Made by a program: the position numbers and the translations under genes. From assembly GCF_002093745.1 (NCBI RefSeq), contig NZ_MTSB01000013.1:124001-188000 (forward strand): a DNA stretch of 64,000 nt, written 5' to 3'. A model generated the notes under the pieces. That model saw only the letters and a list, made by a program, of their open reading frames with translations. It was not told the origin of the DNA and did no database searches. This DNA comes from Pseudomonas graminis (lineage in GTDB: Bacteria; Pseudomonadota; Gammaproteobacteria; Pseudomonadales; Pseudomonadaceae). Of this stretch, positions 1 through 8,307 are shown piece after piece (within the stretch, counting starts at the first letter, position 1; every line of letters begins with the position of its first letter).

Positions 1-633
1 CTGCTGAGCAGTTGGCTGAGCCAGGAAGGCTTTCAGGTTCGCGCCTGCCACGACGGCACCAGCGCGCGCCAGGCGCTGGCCGAAGCGGCCCCGGCTGCCG
101 TGGTGCTGGATGTCATGCTGCCCGATGGCAGCGGGCTGGAGCTGCTCAAGCAATTGCGCGCCGATCACCCCGACCTGCCGGTGGTCATGCTCTCGGCACG
201 CGGCGAACCGCTGGACCGCATTCTGGGCCTTGAGCTGGGTGCCGATGATTACCTGGCGAAACCCTGCGACCCCCGCGAACTCACGGCCCGGCTACGCGCC
301 GTGCTGCGCCGCAGCCATCCGGTTGCGTCGTCTACCCAGCTTGAGCTGGGCGACCTGACCTTCAGCCCGATGCGTGGCGTGGTCAGCGTCGATGAAAAGG
401 AACTGACCCTTACGGTTTCCGAGAGCCGCTTGCTGGAAGCGCTGATGCGTCAACCTGGCGAGCCATTGGACAAACAGGAACTGGCGCAACTGGCGCTGGG
501 CCGCAAGCTGACCCTGTACGACCGCAGCCTGGACATGCACGTCAGCAACCTGCGCAAGAAGATCGGACCGCACGCCGATGGCCGGCCACGCATCGTCGCT
601 CTGCGCAGTCGCGGGTACTATTACTCTCTTTAA
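1..633 (+). CDS. cpxR: OmpR-family response regulator, CpxR-like (5' end cut by window)
   Basis: The reading frame is open from base 1, so the N-terminus (including the first acidic residues of the receiver) lies outside the window. Visible are the receiver phospho-acceptor Asp in VVLDVMLPDG, the switch segment VVMLSARG and the conserved Lys in LAKPCDP. A winged-helix DNA-binding domain ends in the typical RSRGYYYSL. A Spy/CpxP-like periplasmic protein and a sensor kinase follow, which is the cpxR-cpxP-cpxA arrangement, so a role in envelope stress is inferred. The assignment to CpxR rather than another OmpR regulator rests mainly on these neighbours. Confidence 0.85.
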   Translation: MLSSWLSQEGFQVRACHDGTSARQALAEAAPAAVVLDVMLPDGSGLELLKQLRADHPDLPVVMLSARGEPLDRILGLELGADDYLAKPCDPRELTARLRAVLRRSHPVASSTQLELGDLTFSPMRGVVSVDEKELTLTVSESRLLEALMRQPGEPLDKQELAQLALGRKLTLYDRSLDMHVSNLRKKIGPHADGRPRIVALRSRGYYYSL

Positions 634-636
634 TCG

Positions 637-671
637 GCTTCAAGCGGCAAGTCACAGCACGCACTTGAAGC
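637..671. repeat. Inverted repeat between cpxR-like gene and cpxP-like gene
   Basis: GCTTCAAG at 637-644 pairs perfectly with CTTGAAGC at 664-671 across a 19-nt loop, starting 4 nt after the response-regulator stop codon. There is no strict T-run, only a loose pyrimidine tract (679-689). It may be a weak terminator or mRNA-end structure; a function is not shown. Confidence 0.45.
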
Positions 672-785
672 TTGCGACGGCTTTTCCCTTACACAAGCTT
701 TACCAAGCGCTGACCGCGCTTGACCTTGATCTCCCTAGACTGGGCTCATCGGCATCGAGCCGCACTAGAGACAAGGAGATACACC

Positions 786-1265
786 ATGCGCAAGACCCTG
801 ATCGCTTTGATGTTCGCAACTGCTCTGCCTACCGTTGTGATGGCCGCGCCACCGCCGCCTCCACCAGGCGGCCCTGACGCTGACGCACCCGCCATGCGTC
901 TTGATCGTGATGACCGTGGCCCAGGTCCGGAAATGCGTCGGGGCCCAGGCCCGATGGGCCCCATGGCCGAGCTGGACCTGACCCGCGAGCAGCGTCAGCA
1001 GATCGACCGTTTGATGCGCGAGCAGAAACATGAGCGCCGCGAAATCACTCAAAGCTACCTGGACAAGATGCCTGCTGCGGACCAGAAGGCAATGCGGGAC
1101 GAAATCGAAGCCAAGCGCTCCAAGACAGACAGCGAGGTTCGCGCCCTGCTTCGCCCTGATCAGCAGAAGCAGTTCGACGAAATCAAGAAGCGAGAAGATG
1201 AGCGCCGCGCCGAATGGGCTGAATTCAAGGCCTGGAAAGCGGCAAAAGCAGCAAAAGCACTATAA
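786..1265 (+). CDS. Spy/CpxP-like periplasmic protein
   Basis: This 159-residue protein begins MRKTLIALMFATALPTVVMA, a clear Sec signal peptide with cleavage after VMA. A Pro/Gly-rich linker follows (PPPPPPGG), then a charged helical domain (about residues 60-155) rich in Arg, Glu and Gln with a DLTREQRQQID segment typical of Spy/CpxP LTxxQ-type proteins. The ATG at 786 is chosen because AAGGAG lies at 773-778; an upstream TTG at 720 has no comparable site and would bury the signal peptide. By family knowledge such proteins are ATP-independent periplasmic chaperones or inhibitors of the cognate sensor kinase. Lying between regulator and kinase supports that role. Confidence 0.8.
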   Translation: MRKTLIALMFATALPTVVMAAPPPPPPGGPDADAPAMRLDRDDRGPGPEMRRGPGPMGPMAELDLTREQRQQIDRLMREQKHERREITQSYLDKMPAADQKAMRDEIEAKRSKTDSEVRALLRPDQQKQFDEIKKREDERRAEWAEFKAWKAAKAAKAL

Positions 1266-1300
1266 CCGTCGAGCCCTCTGGCCCGGTGGGTTGAAACGAA

Positions 1301-1333
1301 CCCGGCATGCACACGCATGCCGGGCTTCTTTTA
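1301..1333 (+). terminator. Rho-independent terminator or attenuator before the sensor kinase gene
   Basis: CCCGGCATGC (1301-1310), loop ACAC, GCATGCCGGG (1315-1324), then CTTCTTTTA. The 10-bp perfect stem and T-rich tail form a canonical terminator, yet it ends only about 20 nt before the GTG start of the kinase. Either the kinase has its own promoter, or read-through sets the kinase level relative to the upstream genes. Confidence 0.8.
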
Positions 1334-1352
1334 TTCAGATCGAGGAAATCCG

Positions 1353-2702
1353 GTGCGTTCATTGTTCTGGCGAATCCTGGCCAGTTTCTGGCTGGCCATT
1401 GCTCTGGTGGGAGGCCTGTCGATACTCGTAGGGCACATGCTCAATCAGGACGCATGGATCCTCAATCGTCATCCGGTGCTCAACACGCTGCCGGAACAGT
1501 GGACGCAACGCTTCGAGGAAAAGGGCGCGGATAACGCGCAGGAATTTCTGCAGGACATCAAACGCCGTAACCGCATTGACGTGCAGGTACTGAGCGACAG
1601 CGGCGAACCCGTGGTGCGTGGCACTTTCCCGCCACGCGCCGCAGCGCTGGAAGCCCGGCAACAGGCCGACGAGGATCAAGGGCGCAAATTACCCTGGCGG
1701 CGTCTGGCCACCGAATACAGCAGCCCGAAGACCGGCGAGACCTATCTGTTTATCTACCGCGTGCCGCACCCGGAACTTGATGCCTGGCATCGCCAAAGCC
1801 TGATGTGGCCACTGAGCGCCCTGGGTATCGCGCTGGTGGTCCTGACCCTGTTCAGCCTGTTTGTAACGCTGTCGATCACTCGCCCGCTGAACCGCCTGCG
1901 CGGCGCGGTGCATGATCTGGGGCAGACCAGCTATCAACAGCAAAGCCTTGGGCAACTGGCCAATCGTCGGGATGAATTCGGCGTGCTGGCCACCGATTTC
2001 AACCGCATGGGCGCGCGTCTGCAAAGTCTGATTGGCAGTCAACGTCAGTTGTTGCGCGACGTGTCTCATGAACTGCGTTCACCGCTGGCCCGACTGCGAA
2101 TTGCGCTGGCGCTGGCCGAACGTGCAGAACCTGCCGAGCGTGAGCGGCTGTGGCCGCGCCTGGGCCGTGAATGCGACAGGCTGGAAGCGCTGATCAGTGA
2201 AATTCTGGCCTTGGCGCGGCTGGATGCGGATTTCGGCGGCCCGGAGCCTGTGGACTTGAACGCGCTGTTGCAGCGGCTCAAGAACGACACGCACCTGGAC
2301 GGTGTCGAGCAGAACATTCAGGTCGAGGTTCAGAACGCGCTGCAACTGCGCGGCTGGCCGGACATGATCGAGCGGGCGCTGGATAACCTGTTACGCAACG
2401 CCCTGCGCTTCAATGCGCCAGGGCAGAGCATTGAGTTGCAGGCGGTTCAGGTTGGCAACCATGTGCGCCTGAGTGTTCGCGATCACGGCCCGGGCGTTGC
2501 AGAAGAACACCTTTCACAACTGGGCGAACCGTTTTATCGCGCCCCCGGACAGACCGCGCCGGGTCATGGCCTGGGCCTGGCCATTGCCAAGCGCGCGGCC
2601 GAACGGCACGGCGGCAGTCTGATTCTGGGCAATCACCCTGAGGGCGGTTTCATCGCGACGCTCGACCTGCCGCTCGAACCGGTCAATTCTGCGTCGGTTT
2701 AA
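1353..2702 (+). CDS. cpxA: Sensor histidine kinase, CpxA-like
   Basis: A 449-residue inner-membrane sensor kinase. A first membrane helix lies near residues 5-27 (LASFWLAIALVGGLSILVG), followed by a periplasmic loop of about 130 residues. A second helix (WPLSALGIALVVLTLFSLFVTL) leads into HAMP, then HisKA with the phospho-accepting His in RDVSHELRSPLARLR, and HATPase_c with N box (DNLLRNALRF), DHGPGV and GHGLGLAIAKR. The GTG at 1353 is preferred over an ATG at 1317 because GAGG lies at 1342-1345, while the 1317 start would sit inside the terminator stem. The partner is the upstream response regulator. The 3' end overlaps the convergent nitroreductase gene by about 4 nt. Confidence 0.9.
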   Translation: MRSLFWRILASFWLAIALVGGLSILVGHMLNQDAWILNRHPVLNTLPEQWTQRFEEKGADNAQEFLQDIKRRNRIDVQVLSDSGEPVVRGTFPPRAAALEARQQADEDQGRKLPWRRLATEYSSPKTGETYLFIYRVPHPELDAWHRQSLMWPLSALGIALVVLTLFSLFVTLSITRPLNRLRGAVHDLGQTSYQQQSLGQLANRRDEFGVLATDFNRMGARLQSLIGSQRQLLRDVSHELRSPLARLRIALALAERAEPAERERLWPRLGRECDRLEALISEILALARLDADFGGPEPVDLNALLQRLKNDTHLDGVEQNIQVEVQNALQLRGWPDMIERALDNLLRNALRFNAPGQSIELQAVQVGNHVRLSVRDHGPGVAEEHLSQLGEPFYRAPGQTAPGHGLGLAIAKRAAERHGGSLILGNHPEGGFIATLDLPLEPVNSASV

Positions 2703-3259
2703 CCCTGCCACTCGCTGACGAACTCACCGGCATCAACCTTCGGGGCCTGACGCGGTGGGTTCAGCGGGGTGCCCAAGTACAGAAAACCGATCACTTCTTC
2801 GCCCGCTTCAAGCCCGAAGCCCTTGGCAACCTGCGGCGCATAAGACAGCTCACCCGTCCGCCAGACCGCACCGACACCCAGCGCATACGCAGCCAGTAGC
2901 ACGCCGTGGGCCGCACAACCGGCGGTGATTAACTGTTCAGAACGCGGAACCTTGAAATGGTCCTGCAAACGGGCGATCACCACCACCACGAGCGGCGCAC
3001 GCAGCGGCCCCAGACGGGCTTTTTCCAGCGCCTGCGGGGTGACTTCGTTGCCGCTTTGCTGCAGCGCTTCAACCAGTAACTCGCCCATGCGCTCGCGGGC
3101 CGAGCCTTCGACAGTCAGAAAACGATACGGCTTCAACTGGCCATGATCGGGCGAACGCAAGGCGGCACCAAACATGATTTCCCGCTGCGCCGCGTCCGGG
3201 GCCGGGTCGATCAGTCGTGGCACCGATACGCGATTGAGCAAAACGTCGAGCGCCTGCAT
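2699..3259 (-). CDS. Nitroreductase family protein (YdjA-like)
   Basis: A 186-residue FMN-dependent nitroreductase-fold protein, close in length to E. coli YdjA (about 180 residues). Seen: RVSVPRLIDPAP at the N-terminus, the FMN-contacting RSPDHGQLKPYRF, and AAYALGVGAVWRTGEL, which forms the C-terminal FMN pocket. The family uses NAD(P)H to reduce nitro compounds or other electron acceptors; the physiological substrate is unknown. It is convergent with the kinase gene (3' overlap) and divergent from trkH. Confidence 0.85.
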   Translation of the reverse strand: MQALDVLLNRVSVPRLIDPAPDAAQREIMFGAALRSPDHGQLKPYRFLTVEGSARERMGELLVEALQQSGNEVTPQALEKARLGPLRAPLVVVVIARLQDHFKVPRSEQLITAGCAAHGVLLAAYALGVGAVWRTGELSYAPQVAKGFGLEAGEEVIGFLYLGTPLNPPRQAPKVDAGEFVSEWQG

Positions 3260-3433
3260 GGACGGTCTCCTTGAAAAGTGATCTGACAGTTTAGAGTCTG
3301 TTTACGGTCAATAACGAGCATAACAGGCAAATCCTTACCCTCCGTGTCGAGCTTTCCGCCCGCCAGTGCCGGTTTACATGGCACAAAGCACAGGTAGAAT
3401 GGCGCCTTTCCTTGATACCTGCCCGAGCCATTC

Positions 3434-4888
3434 ATGTCGTTGCCGACCCTTCGCATCATCGGTTTCATTATCGGCATCTTCCTGATTACCCTGGCTGTGG
3501 CCATGATCGTGCCGATGGTGACGCTGGTCATCTATGACCGTTTCGAAGACCTGCGCGAGTTTCTGTGGGCCAGCGCCATTACCTTTATCGCCGGGCTGGC
3601 GCTGGTGGTGCCCGGACGCCCCGACAACGTCCAGCTGCGCCCGCGGGACATGTACATGCTCACGGTTTCCAGCTGGATCGTGGTGTGCATCTTCGCCGCC
3701 CTGCCCTTTCTGCTGACCCAGCACATCAGCTACACAGACTCCTTCTTCGAAAGCATGTCTGGCATTACCGCCACTGGCTCGACCGTGCTCAGCCATCTGG
3801 ACAGCATGTCGCCGGGCATTCTCATCTGGCGCTCGATGCTCCACTGGCTCGGAGGAATCGGCTTCATCGGTATGGCGGTGGCCATTCTCCCGTTACTGCG
3901 TATCGGGGGCATGCGCCTGTTCCAGACCGAATCTTCCGACCGCTCGGAAAAAGTCATGCCGCGCTCGCACATGGTGGCCAAGTTCATTGTCCTGGCCTAC
4001 GTCGGGTTTACCGCGCTGGGCAGTCTGGCCTTCTGGGCGGCAGGCATGAGCCTGTTCGATGCGATCAACCACGCGATGTCGGCGATTTCCACGGGCGGTT
4101 TTTCCACCTCCGACCTGTCGCTGGCGAAATGGCCGCAGCCGGCCGTGCATTGGGTCGCCATTGTCGTGATGATCCTCGGCAGCCTACCGTTTACGCTGTA
4201 TGTCGCCACCCTGCGCGGTAACCGCAAGGCGCTGATCAAGGATGAGCAGGTGCAGGGGCTGATCGGGCTGTTGCTGATCACCTGGCTGGTGATGACAGTC
4301 TGGTACGCCAACACCACCGACCTGCCGTGGACCGAGGCATTGCGCCATGTCGCACTGAACGTCACGTCGGTGGTGACGACCACAGGCTTCGCACTTGGCG
4401 ACTACAGCCTGTGGGGCAACTTCTCGCTGATGCTGTTCTTCTATCTGGGTTTCATTGGCGGGTGTTCCGGCTCGACGGCAGGCGGCGTGAAGATTTTCCG
4501 TTTCCAGGTGGCCTATATTCTGCTCAAGACCAACCTCAATCAGTTGATCCATCCGCGTGCAGTGATGAAGCAGAAGTACAACGGCCACCGTCTGGACGAC
4601 GAAATTGTCCGCTCGATCCTGACCTTTTCGTTCTTTTTCACCATCACCATTTGCCTGATCGCACTGATGCTGTCGCTGCTCGGGCTGGACTGGATGACCG
4701 CGCTGACCGGCGCTGCCAGCACTGTGTCTGGCGTAGGGCCAGGGCTGGGCGAAGTAATCGGTCCGGCGGGCAACTTCTCTACGCTGCCGGATGCAGCCAA
4801 GTGGATTCTGTCAGGCGGCATGCTGCTGGGGCGGCTGGAAATCATTACCGTGCTGGTGCTGTGCGTACCGGCGTTCTGGCGGCATTGA
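3434..4888 (+). CDS. trkH: Trk potassium uptake channel subunit TrkH
   Basis: A 484-residue polytopic inner-membrane protein of normal TrkH length. It carries the four membrane-pore-membrane repeats with recognisable selectivity loops: SGITATGSTV, SAISTGGFS, TSVVTTTGFA and ASTVSGVGPG. HWLGGIGFIGMAVAILPLL and GGCSGSTAGGVKIFR are also characteristic. Known role: potassium import gated by the cytosolic NAD/ATP-binding subunit TrkA, which is not in this window. The start is the ATG giving MSLPTLRIIGFIIG, directly before the first membrane helix. It appears monocistronic, with a 475-bp repeat-bearing gap after it. Confidence 0.95.
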   Translation: MSLPTLRIIGFIIGIFLITLAVAMIVPMVTLVIYDRFEDLREFLWASAITFIAGLALVVPGRPDNVQLRPRDMYMLTVSSWIVVCIFAALPFLLTQHISYTDSFFESMSGITATGSTVLSHLDSMSPGILIWRSMLHWLGGIGFIGMAVAILPLLRIGGMRLFQTESSDRSEKVMPRSHMVAKFIVLAYVGFTALGSLAFWAAGMSLFDAINHAMSAISTGGFSTSDLSLAKWPQPAVHWVAIVVMILGSLPFTLYVATLRGNRKALIKDEQVQGLIGLLLITWLVMTVWYANTTDLPWTEALRHVALNVTSVVTTTGFALGDYSLWGNFSLMLFFYLGFIGGCSGSTAGGVKIFRFQVAYILLKTNLNQLIHPRAVMKQKYNGHRLDDEIVRSILTFSFFFTITICLIALMLSLLGLDWMTALTGAASTVSGVGPGLGEVIGPAGNFSTLPDAAKWILSGGMLLGRLEIITVLVLCVPAFWRH

Positions 4889-4934
4889 GGTCTGGCTTGG
4901 CGCGGGAGCGGACCGGGCGACGCTTTTATCGTTC

Positions 4935-4977
4935 CCACGCTCCGCGTGGTAATGCATGTCGTGACGCTCTGCGTCAC
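4935..4977 (+). repeat. REP-like palindromic unit, copy 1
   Basis: Two stem-loops: CCACGC-TCC-GCGTGG (4935-4949) and GTGACGC-TCT-GCGTCAC (4961-4977). The same two-hairpin layout recurs inverted at 5218-5261, in degenerate form at 11629-11676, and inverted again at 24811-24899. Confidence 0.8.
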
Positions 4978-5217
4978 ACAGTTCTGCGACTCAGTGAGAT
5001 TCAGACTCGACTTGAGTCATTTTTTCGCCCCTCGGCGAGTGACTTTGATGGGGCTAAAGCAGGCAAACCCCTGGGCTCCGTTTTCGGCCCGACTTCGTCG
5101 GGTTCCTTCGCCCTGTCACTGATCCGGGGGTCGCGTCGTCAGTGCCATCGCGTTCGAAAAGCACTTCGTTGGCAGCGGCTGCGGGCAAGGCTTGAGATTG
5201 TTTTGCACGGGAGATTT

Positions 5218-5261
5218 GTGACGCAGAGCGTCACGAACTGCATGCCAACGCGGAGCATTGG
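5218..5261 (-). repeat. REP-like palindromic unit, copy 2 (inverted relative to copy 1)
   Basis: GTGACGC-AGA-GCGTCAC (5218-5234) and CCAACGC-GGA-GCATTGG (5245-5261, one G-T mismatch). It is the reverse complement of the copy 1 layout, so copies 1 and 2 form an inverted pair. Confidence 0.8.
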
Positions 5262-5363
5262 CACGATAGTCGTCAATATGAGCACGACTCGAATACTCCA
5301 CATCGGCACGACGATCGGCTAAATTTGTGTATAACAACAAGAACAAACACGAGAGTGTGCGCC

Positions 5364-5675
5364 GTGGATACCATCAAGCGTTTCTCAAGCTTTGCCGAGT
5401 TTTATCCCTTCTACCTGGCTGAACACAGCAGCAGTACCAGCCGGCGCCTGCATTTTGTGGGCACGTCGCTGGTGATTTTTCTGTTGGCGTTCGGTGTGGG
5501 CAGTGGCCGTTGGGGGTTGTTGTGGTTGTTGCCGGTCGCGGGATACGGTTTTGCCTGGGCCGGGCATTTCTTTTTCGAGAAAAACCGGCCGGCCACGTTC
5601 AGGCATCCGTTCTACAGCCTGCTCGGCGACTTCGTGATGTACCGTGACATGTTGCTCGGCAAAGTCTCTTTTTAA
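5364..5675 (+). CDS. DUF962 (Mpo1-like) small membrane protein
   Basis: A 103-residue protein matching DUF962/YGL010w-type proteins. The N-terminal signature is FYPFYLAEHSSSTSRRLHFVG, whose two His residues are typical of the family. Two hydrophobic helices follow (LVIFLLAFGVG and WGLLWLLPVAGYGFAWAGHFFFEKN), then HPFYSLLGDFVMYRDML. Yeast Mpo1 is an iron-dependent dioxygenase acting on 2-hydroxy fatty acids; whether the bacterial homologue does the same is unknown. The GTG at 5364 gives the family's usual length; a TTG at 5325 would add 13 residues of poor quality. Confidence 0.8.
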   Translation: MDTIKRFSSFAEFYPFYLAEHSSSTSRRLHFVGTSLVIFLLAFGVGSGRWGLLWLLPVAGYGFAWAGHFFFEKNRPATFRHPFYSLLGDFVMYRDMLLGKVSF

Positions 5676-5701
5676 AGAGCATCTGCTTAACGCCGTCCGG
5701 C

Positions 5702-6523
5702 TCAGGCGACCGGCTCGCTGAGCGGTTCCTGCTCGGCTACCTGCTGCGCCTTCAAGTGCGCATCGGCCAGGCGGAACAGTTCGATGTTGCCGTCCAGGTG
5801 CTCGATCAGGGCCGTGCAGGATTCGACCCAGTCGCCGCAGTTGAGGTATTCCACACCGCCCACCTGACGGATTTCAGCGTGGTGAATATGCCCGCACACC
5901 ACGCCGTCCAGCCCGCGCTTCACGCACTCGTGGGCGATGGCTTCCTCGAAGTCGCTGATGAAGTTCACGGCGCTTTTGACCTTGTGTTTCAGGTACGCCG
6001 ACAACGACCAGTAGCCGTAGCCATACCTGGCGCGCCAGTGATTCAGCCAGCGATTGAGGGTCAGGGTGAATTCGTAGGCTGAATCGCCCAGAAACGCCAG
6101 CCAGCGGTGATAACGGGTGATCACGTCGAACTGGTCGCCGTGGATGACCAGAAAGCGTCGGCCGTCGGCGGTCAGGTGTTCGACTTCGTCCACCAGTTGT
6201 ATGTTGCCCAGCACCAGCTTCGAGTAACGGCGCAGAAACTCGTCGTGATTGCCGGTGACGTAGATGACCTCGGTGCCGCGCTTGCTCATGGTCAGCAGGC
6301 GGCGGATCACGTTGGTATGGGCCTGAGGCCAGTACATGCCACCGCGCAGCTTCCAGCCGTCGATGATGTCGCCCACCAGGTACACCTTGTCAGCCTGATA
6401 GCGCTTGAGAAACGCCGACAAGTGCTCGGCCTGGCAATCGCGCGTGCCAAGGTGAACGTCGGAGATCCATAACGTCCGCACACGTTGTTTGCGACTGGGT
6501 GTGGCGAGCTGGGCACTGCTCAT
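5702..6523 (-). CDS. Metallophosphoesterase, LpxH-like (UDP-2,3-diacylglucosamine diphosphatase family)
   Basis: A 273-residue calcineurin-like phosphoesterase with all dimetal motifs: ISDVHLG, GDIIDGW, GNHDEFLRR, VIHGDQFD and GHIHHAEI. Close relatives are annotated as UDP-2,3-diacylglucosamine pyrophosphatases of lipid A synthesis, but Pseudomonas also has a canonical LpxH elsewhere, so the true substrate is uncertain. The ATG at 6523 is chosen because its mRNA has GGAGG 7 nt upstream; an in-frame codon at 6562 would add 13 residues without a site. It is convergent with the DUF962 gene. Confidence 0.85.
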   Translation of the reverse strand: MSSAQLATPSRKQRVRTLWISDVHLGTRDCQAEHLSAFLKRYQADKVYLVGDIIDGWKLRGGMYWPQAHTNVIRRLLTMSKRGTEVIYVTGNHDEFLRRYSKLVLGNIQLVDEVEHLTADGRRFLVIHGDQFDVITRYHRWLAFLGDSAYEFTLTLNRWLNHWRARYGYGYWSLSAYLKHKVKSAVNFISDFEEAIAHECVKRGLDGVVCGHIHHAEIRQVGGVEYLNCGDWVESCTALIEHLDGNIELFRLADAHLKAQQVAEQEPLSEPVA

Positions 6524-6612
6524 GGGACGACCTCCGGCATGGTTTTGAAGAGAGTGGAGCATGCCGGTTAACTGAATGTGACACGCGCATGGCGATGTCG
6601 TGACAGCGACGC

Positions 6613-6918
6613 CTATGACTGAGGGCTGTCGGGTGTGCGTCGGTCGTTATGGCCGAGGTCACGTGCCGGGTCGATCTGGTCACGGACGCGCTGCTTGAGC
6701 ACTTTGGCCTCGGGAAAACCGCCATCGGCTTTGCGCTCCCAAAGCTGCACACCGTCGCAGGTGATGCGAAACGCGCCCCCGGTGCCCGGCTGCAGAGACA
6801 CCTTGCCAAGGTCGTCGCTGAAAGTGCTGAGCAATTCCTGAGCCAGCCAGGCCGCGCGCAGCAACCACTGACACTGAATGCAATAGGTGATGATGACTTC
6901 GGGCTTTTCGGCAGTCAT
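6613..6918 (-). CDS. SelT/SelW/SelH-family (Rdx) selenoprotein-like redox protein
   Basis: A 101-residue thioredoxin-fold protein. The CxxC redox motif CIQC lies near residue 13 (ITYCIQCQWLLRAAWLAQELL), followed by LQPGTGGAFRITCDG and WERKADGGFPEAKVLKQRVRD, the typical Rdx signature. This bacterial form uses Cys instead of selenocysteine. Function in bacteria is not established; a thiol redox role is inferred. The ATG at 6918 has GGAGAGG just upstream and gives normal length. Confidence 0.85.
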   Translation of the reverse strand: MTAEKPEVIITYCIQCQWLLRAAWLAQELLSTFSDDLGKVSLQPGTGGAFRITCDGVQLWERKADGGFPEAKVLKQRVRDQIDPARDLGHNDRRTPDSPQS

Positions 6919-7157
6919 GAACGTCCTCTCCAGCAAATACCCCACATCATACTCGCCACGCACCGGATCAACGAGCAGGAGTGGTGCGCTGTAGCCACTC
7001 AGTATCGCCGCATTAAACTTTAATTATCAACCCGCCAGATAATGCATATTTTTTATAATTAACTTAGACCGAAATCGAATTTCACAGCGCCTGCTCATTG
7101 CCTTTATGGTGCCTGTCAACACGGTCGAACGGACCTCAACCCTTGGCAGGAGTTTTC

Positions 7158-8246
7158 ATGAGCATCGAATTCATTGGCTATATTGCCACGCAACCCGGTT
7201 CTGAAATCCATCCACGCAGTGGCGCAACCATTCAGCCCGACTACGTGCAGAAGGTGGCCAAGGCTCATGAAGACGCCGGCTTTGATCGGGCGCTGATCGC
7301 TTACCACTCCAACAGCCCGGACAGCACGCTGGTGGCTGCGCATGCCGCCAGCGTCACCCACACGCTGAAATTTCTCGTCGCGCATCGCCCCGGCTTTATC
7401 TCTCCGACGGTCGCCGCGCGGCAGTTTGCCACGCTGGATGTCTTCAATGGCGGGCGCACCGCGGTACATATCATCACCGGCGGGGATGACAAAGAGCTGC
7501 GTGCTGACGGCAGTCACATCGGCAAGGACGAGCGCTATGCCCGCAGCGACGAATACCTCAGCGTGGTGCGTCAGGAGTGGACCCGCGACACGCCGTTCGA
7601 TCACACGGGCACTTACTACCAGTTCGAAGGCGCCCACTCGCTGGTCAAATCCCCGCAACAGCCGCATATCCCGCTGTATTTCGGCGGGTCATCGGCCGCG
7701 GCGATTGCCGTGGCAGGCAAGCATGCGGATGTGTACGCGCTGTGGGGCGAGACTTACGAGCAAGTGCGTGATGTGGTGAAACAGGTCCGTGCCGAAGCCG
7801 CCAGGCATGGTCGGACCATTCGTTTCAGCCTGTCGTTGCGACCGATCCTGGCGGACACCGAAGCGCAAGCCTGGGCCCGTGCCGACAGCATTCTGGAAAA
7901 AGCCAGGGCATTGGCCGAGAGCAACGGCTTTGTGCGCCGTGAACCGCCCAACGAAGGATCACGTCGTCTGCTGGCCGCCGCCGCACAGGGTTCACGCCTG
8001 GACAAACGCCTGTGGACCGGTATCGCCGGGCTGCTCGGTGCCCAAGGCAATTCCACGTCGCTGGTCGGCACCCCGGAGCAGGTGGCGGAAGCGCTGCTGG
8101 ATTACTATGACTTGGGCATCACCACGTTCCTGATCCGCGGTTTCGACCCACTGGAAGATGCCATTGATTACGGTAAAAAGCTGATCCCGCTGACTCGCCA
8201 ACTGGTCGCCCAGCGTGTGCAGCAGGCCCGTGAACAGGTCGCCTGA
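7158..8246 (+). CDS. LLM-class FMNH2-dependent monooxygenase, alkanesulfonate monooxygenase-like (SsuD/MsuD family)
   Basis: A 362-residue bacterial-luciferase-like TIM-barrel flavoprotein. Family segments seen: YVQKVAKAHEDAGFDRALIAYHSNSPD, LVAHRPGFISPTVAARQFATLD, GGRTAVHIITGGDDKE, and the terminal LVGTPEQVAEALLDYYDLGITTFLIRGFDP. SsuD-type enzymes use reduced flavin and oxygen to split alkanesulfonates into aldehyde and sulfite. The substrate is inferred from its neighbours (thiol dioxygenase, rhodanese, sulfonate-type binding protein). No flavin reductase gene is adjacent. The ATG at 7158 has AGGAG at 7148-7152; the region from about 7010 to 7080 is strikingly AT-rich and probably carries the promoter. 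Confidence 0.85.
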   Translation: MSIEFIGYIATQPGSEIHPRSGATIQPDYVQKVAKAHEDAGFDRALIAYHSNSPDSTLVAAHAASVTHTLKFLVAHRPGFISPTVAARQFATLDVFNGGRTAVHIITGGDDKELRADGSHIGKDERYARSDEYLSVVRQEWTRDTPFDHTGTYYQFEGAHSLVKSPQQPHIPLYFGGSSAAAIAVAGKHADVYALWGETYEQVRDVVKQVRAEAARHGRTIRFSLSLRPILADTEAQAWARADSILEKARALAESNGFVRREPPNEGSRRLLAAAAQGSRLDKRLWTGIAGLLGAQGNSTSLVGTPEQVAEALLDYYDLGITTFLIRGFDPLEDAIDYGKKLIPLTRQLVAQRVQQAREQVA

Positions 8247-8307
8247 CAGAACGCGCAGGCGGGCAGCGAGCGCCTCGATCAGGGACAACCTGCCCGCGAC
8301 GACACCG

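Larger units (their letters stand above)
4889..5363. other. 475-bp intergenic region holding two inverted REP-like units
   Basis: No convincing gene is present. The region contains two palindromic repeat units facing each other (4935-4977 and 5218-5261). About 240 bp of non-coding filler separates them and includes a small hairpin CCCGAC-TTC-GTCGGG at 5088-5102. Frames through the repeats encode strings such as RGNACRDALRH, which resemble the short DUF1534 proteins predicted in P. syringae; I regard these as translated repeats, not genes. Confidence 0.75.

Noticed and set aside
4913..5322. Short ORFs resembling DUF1534 proteins around the trkH downstream repeats
   Set aside because: The similarity comes from translating the REP-like palindromes; no ribosome site or codon pattern supports expression.
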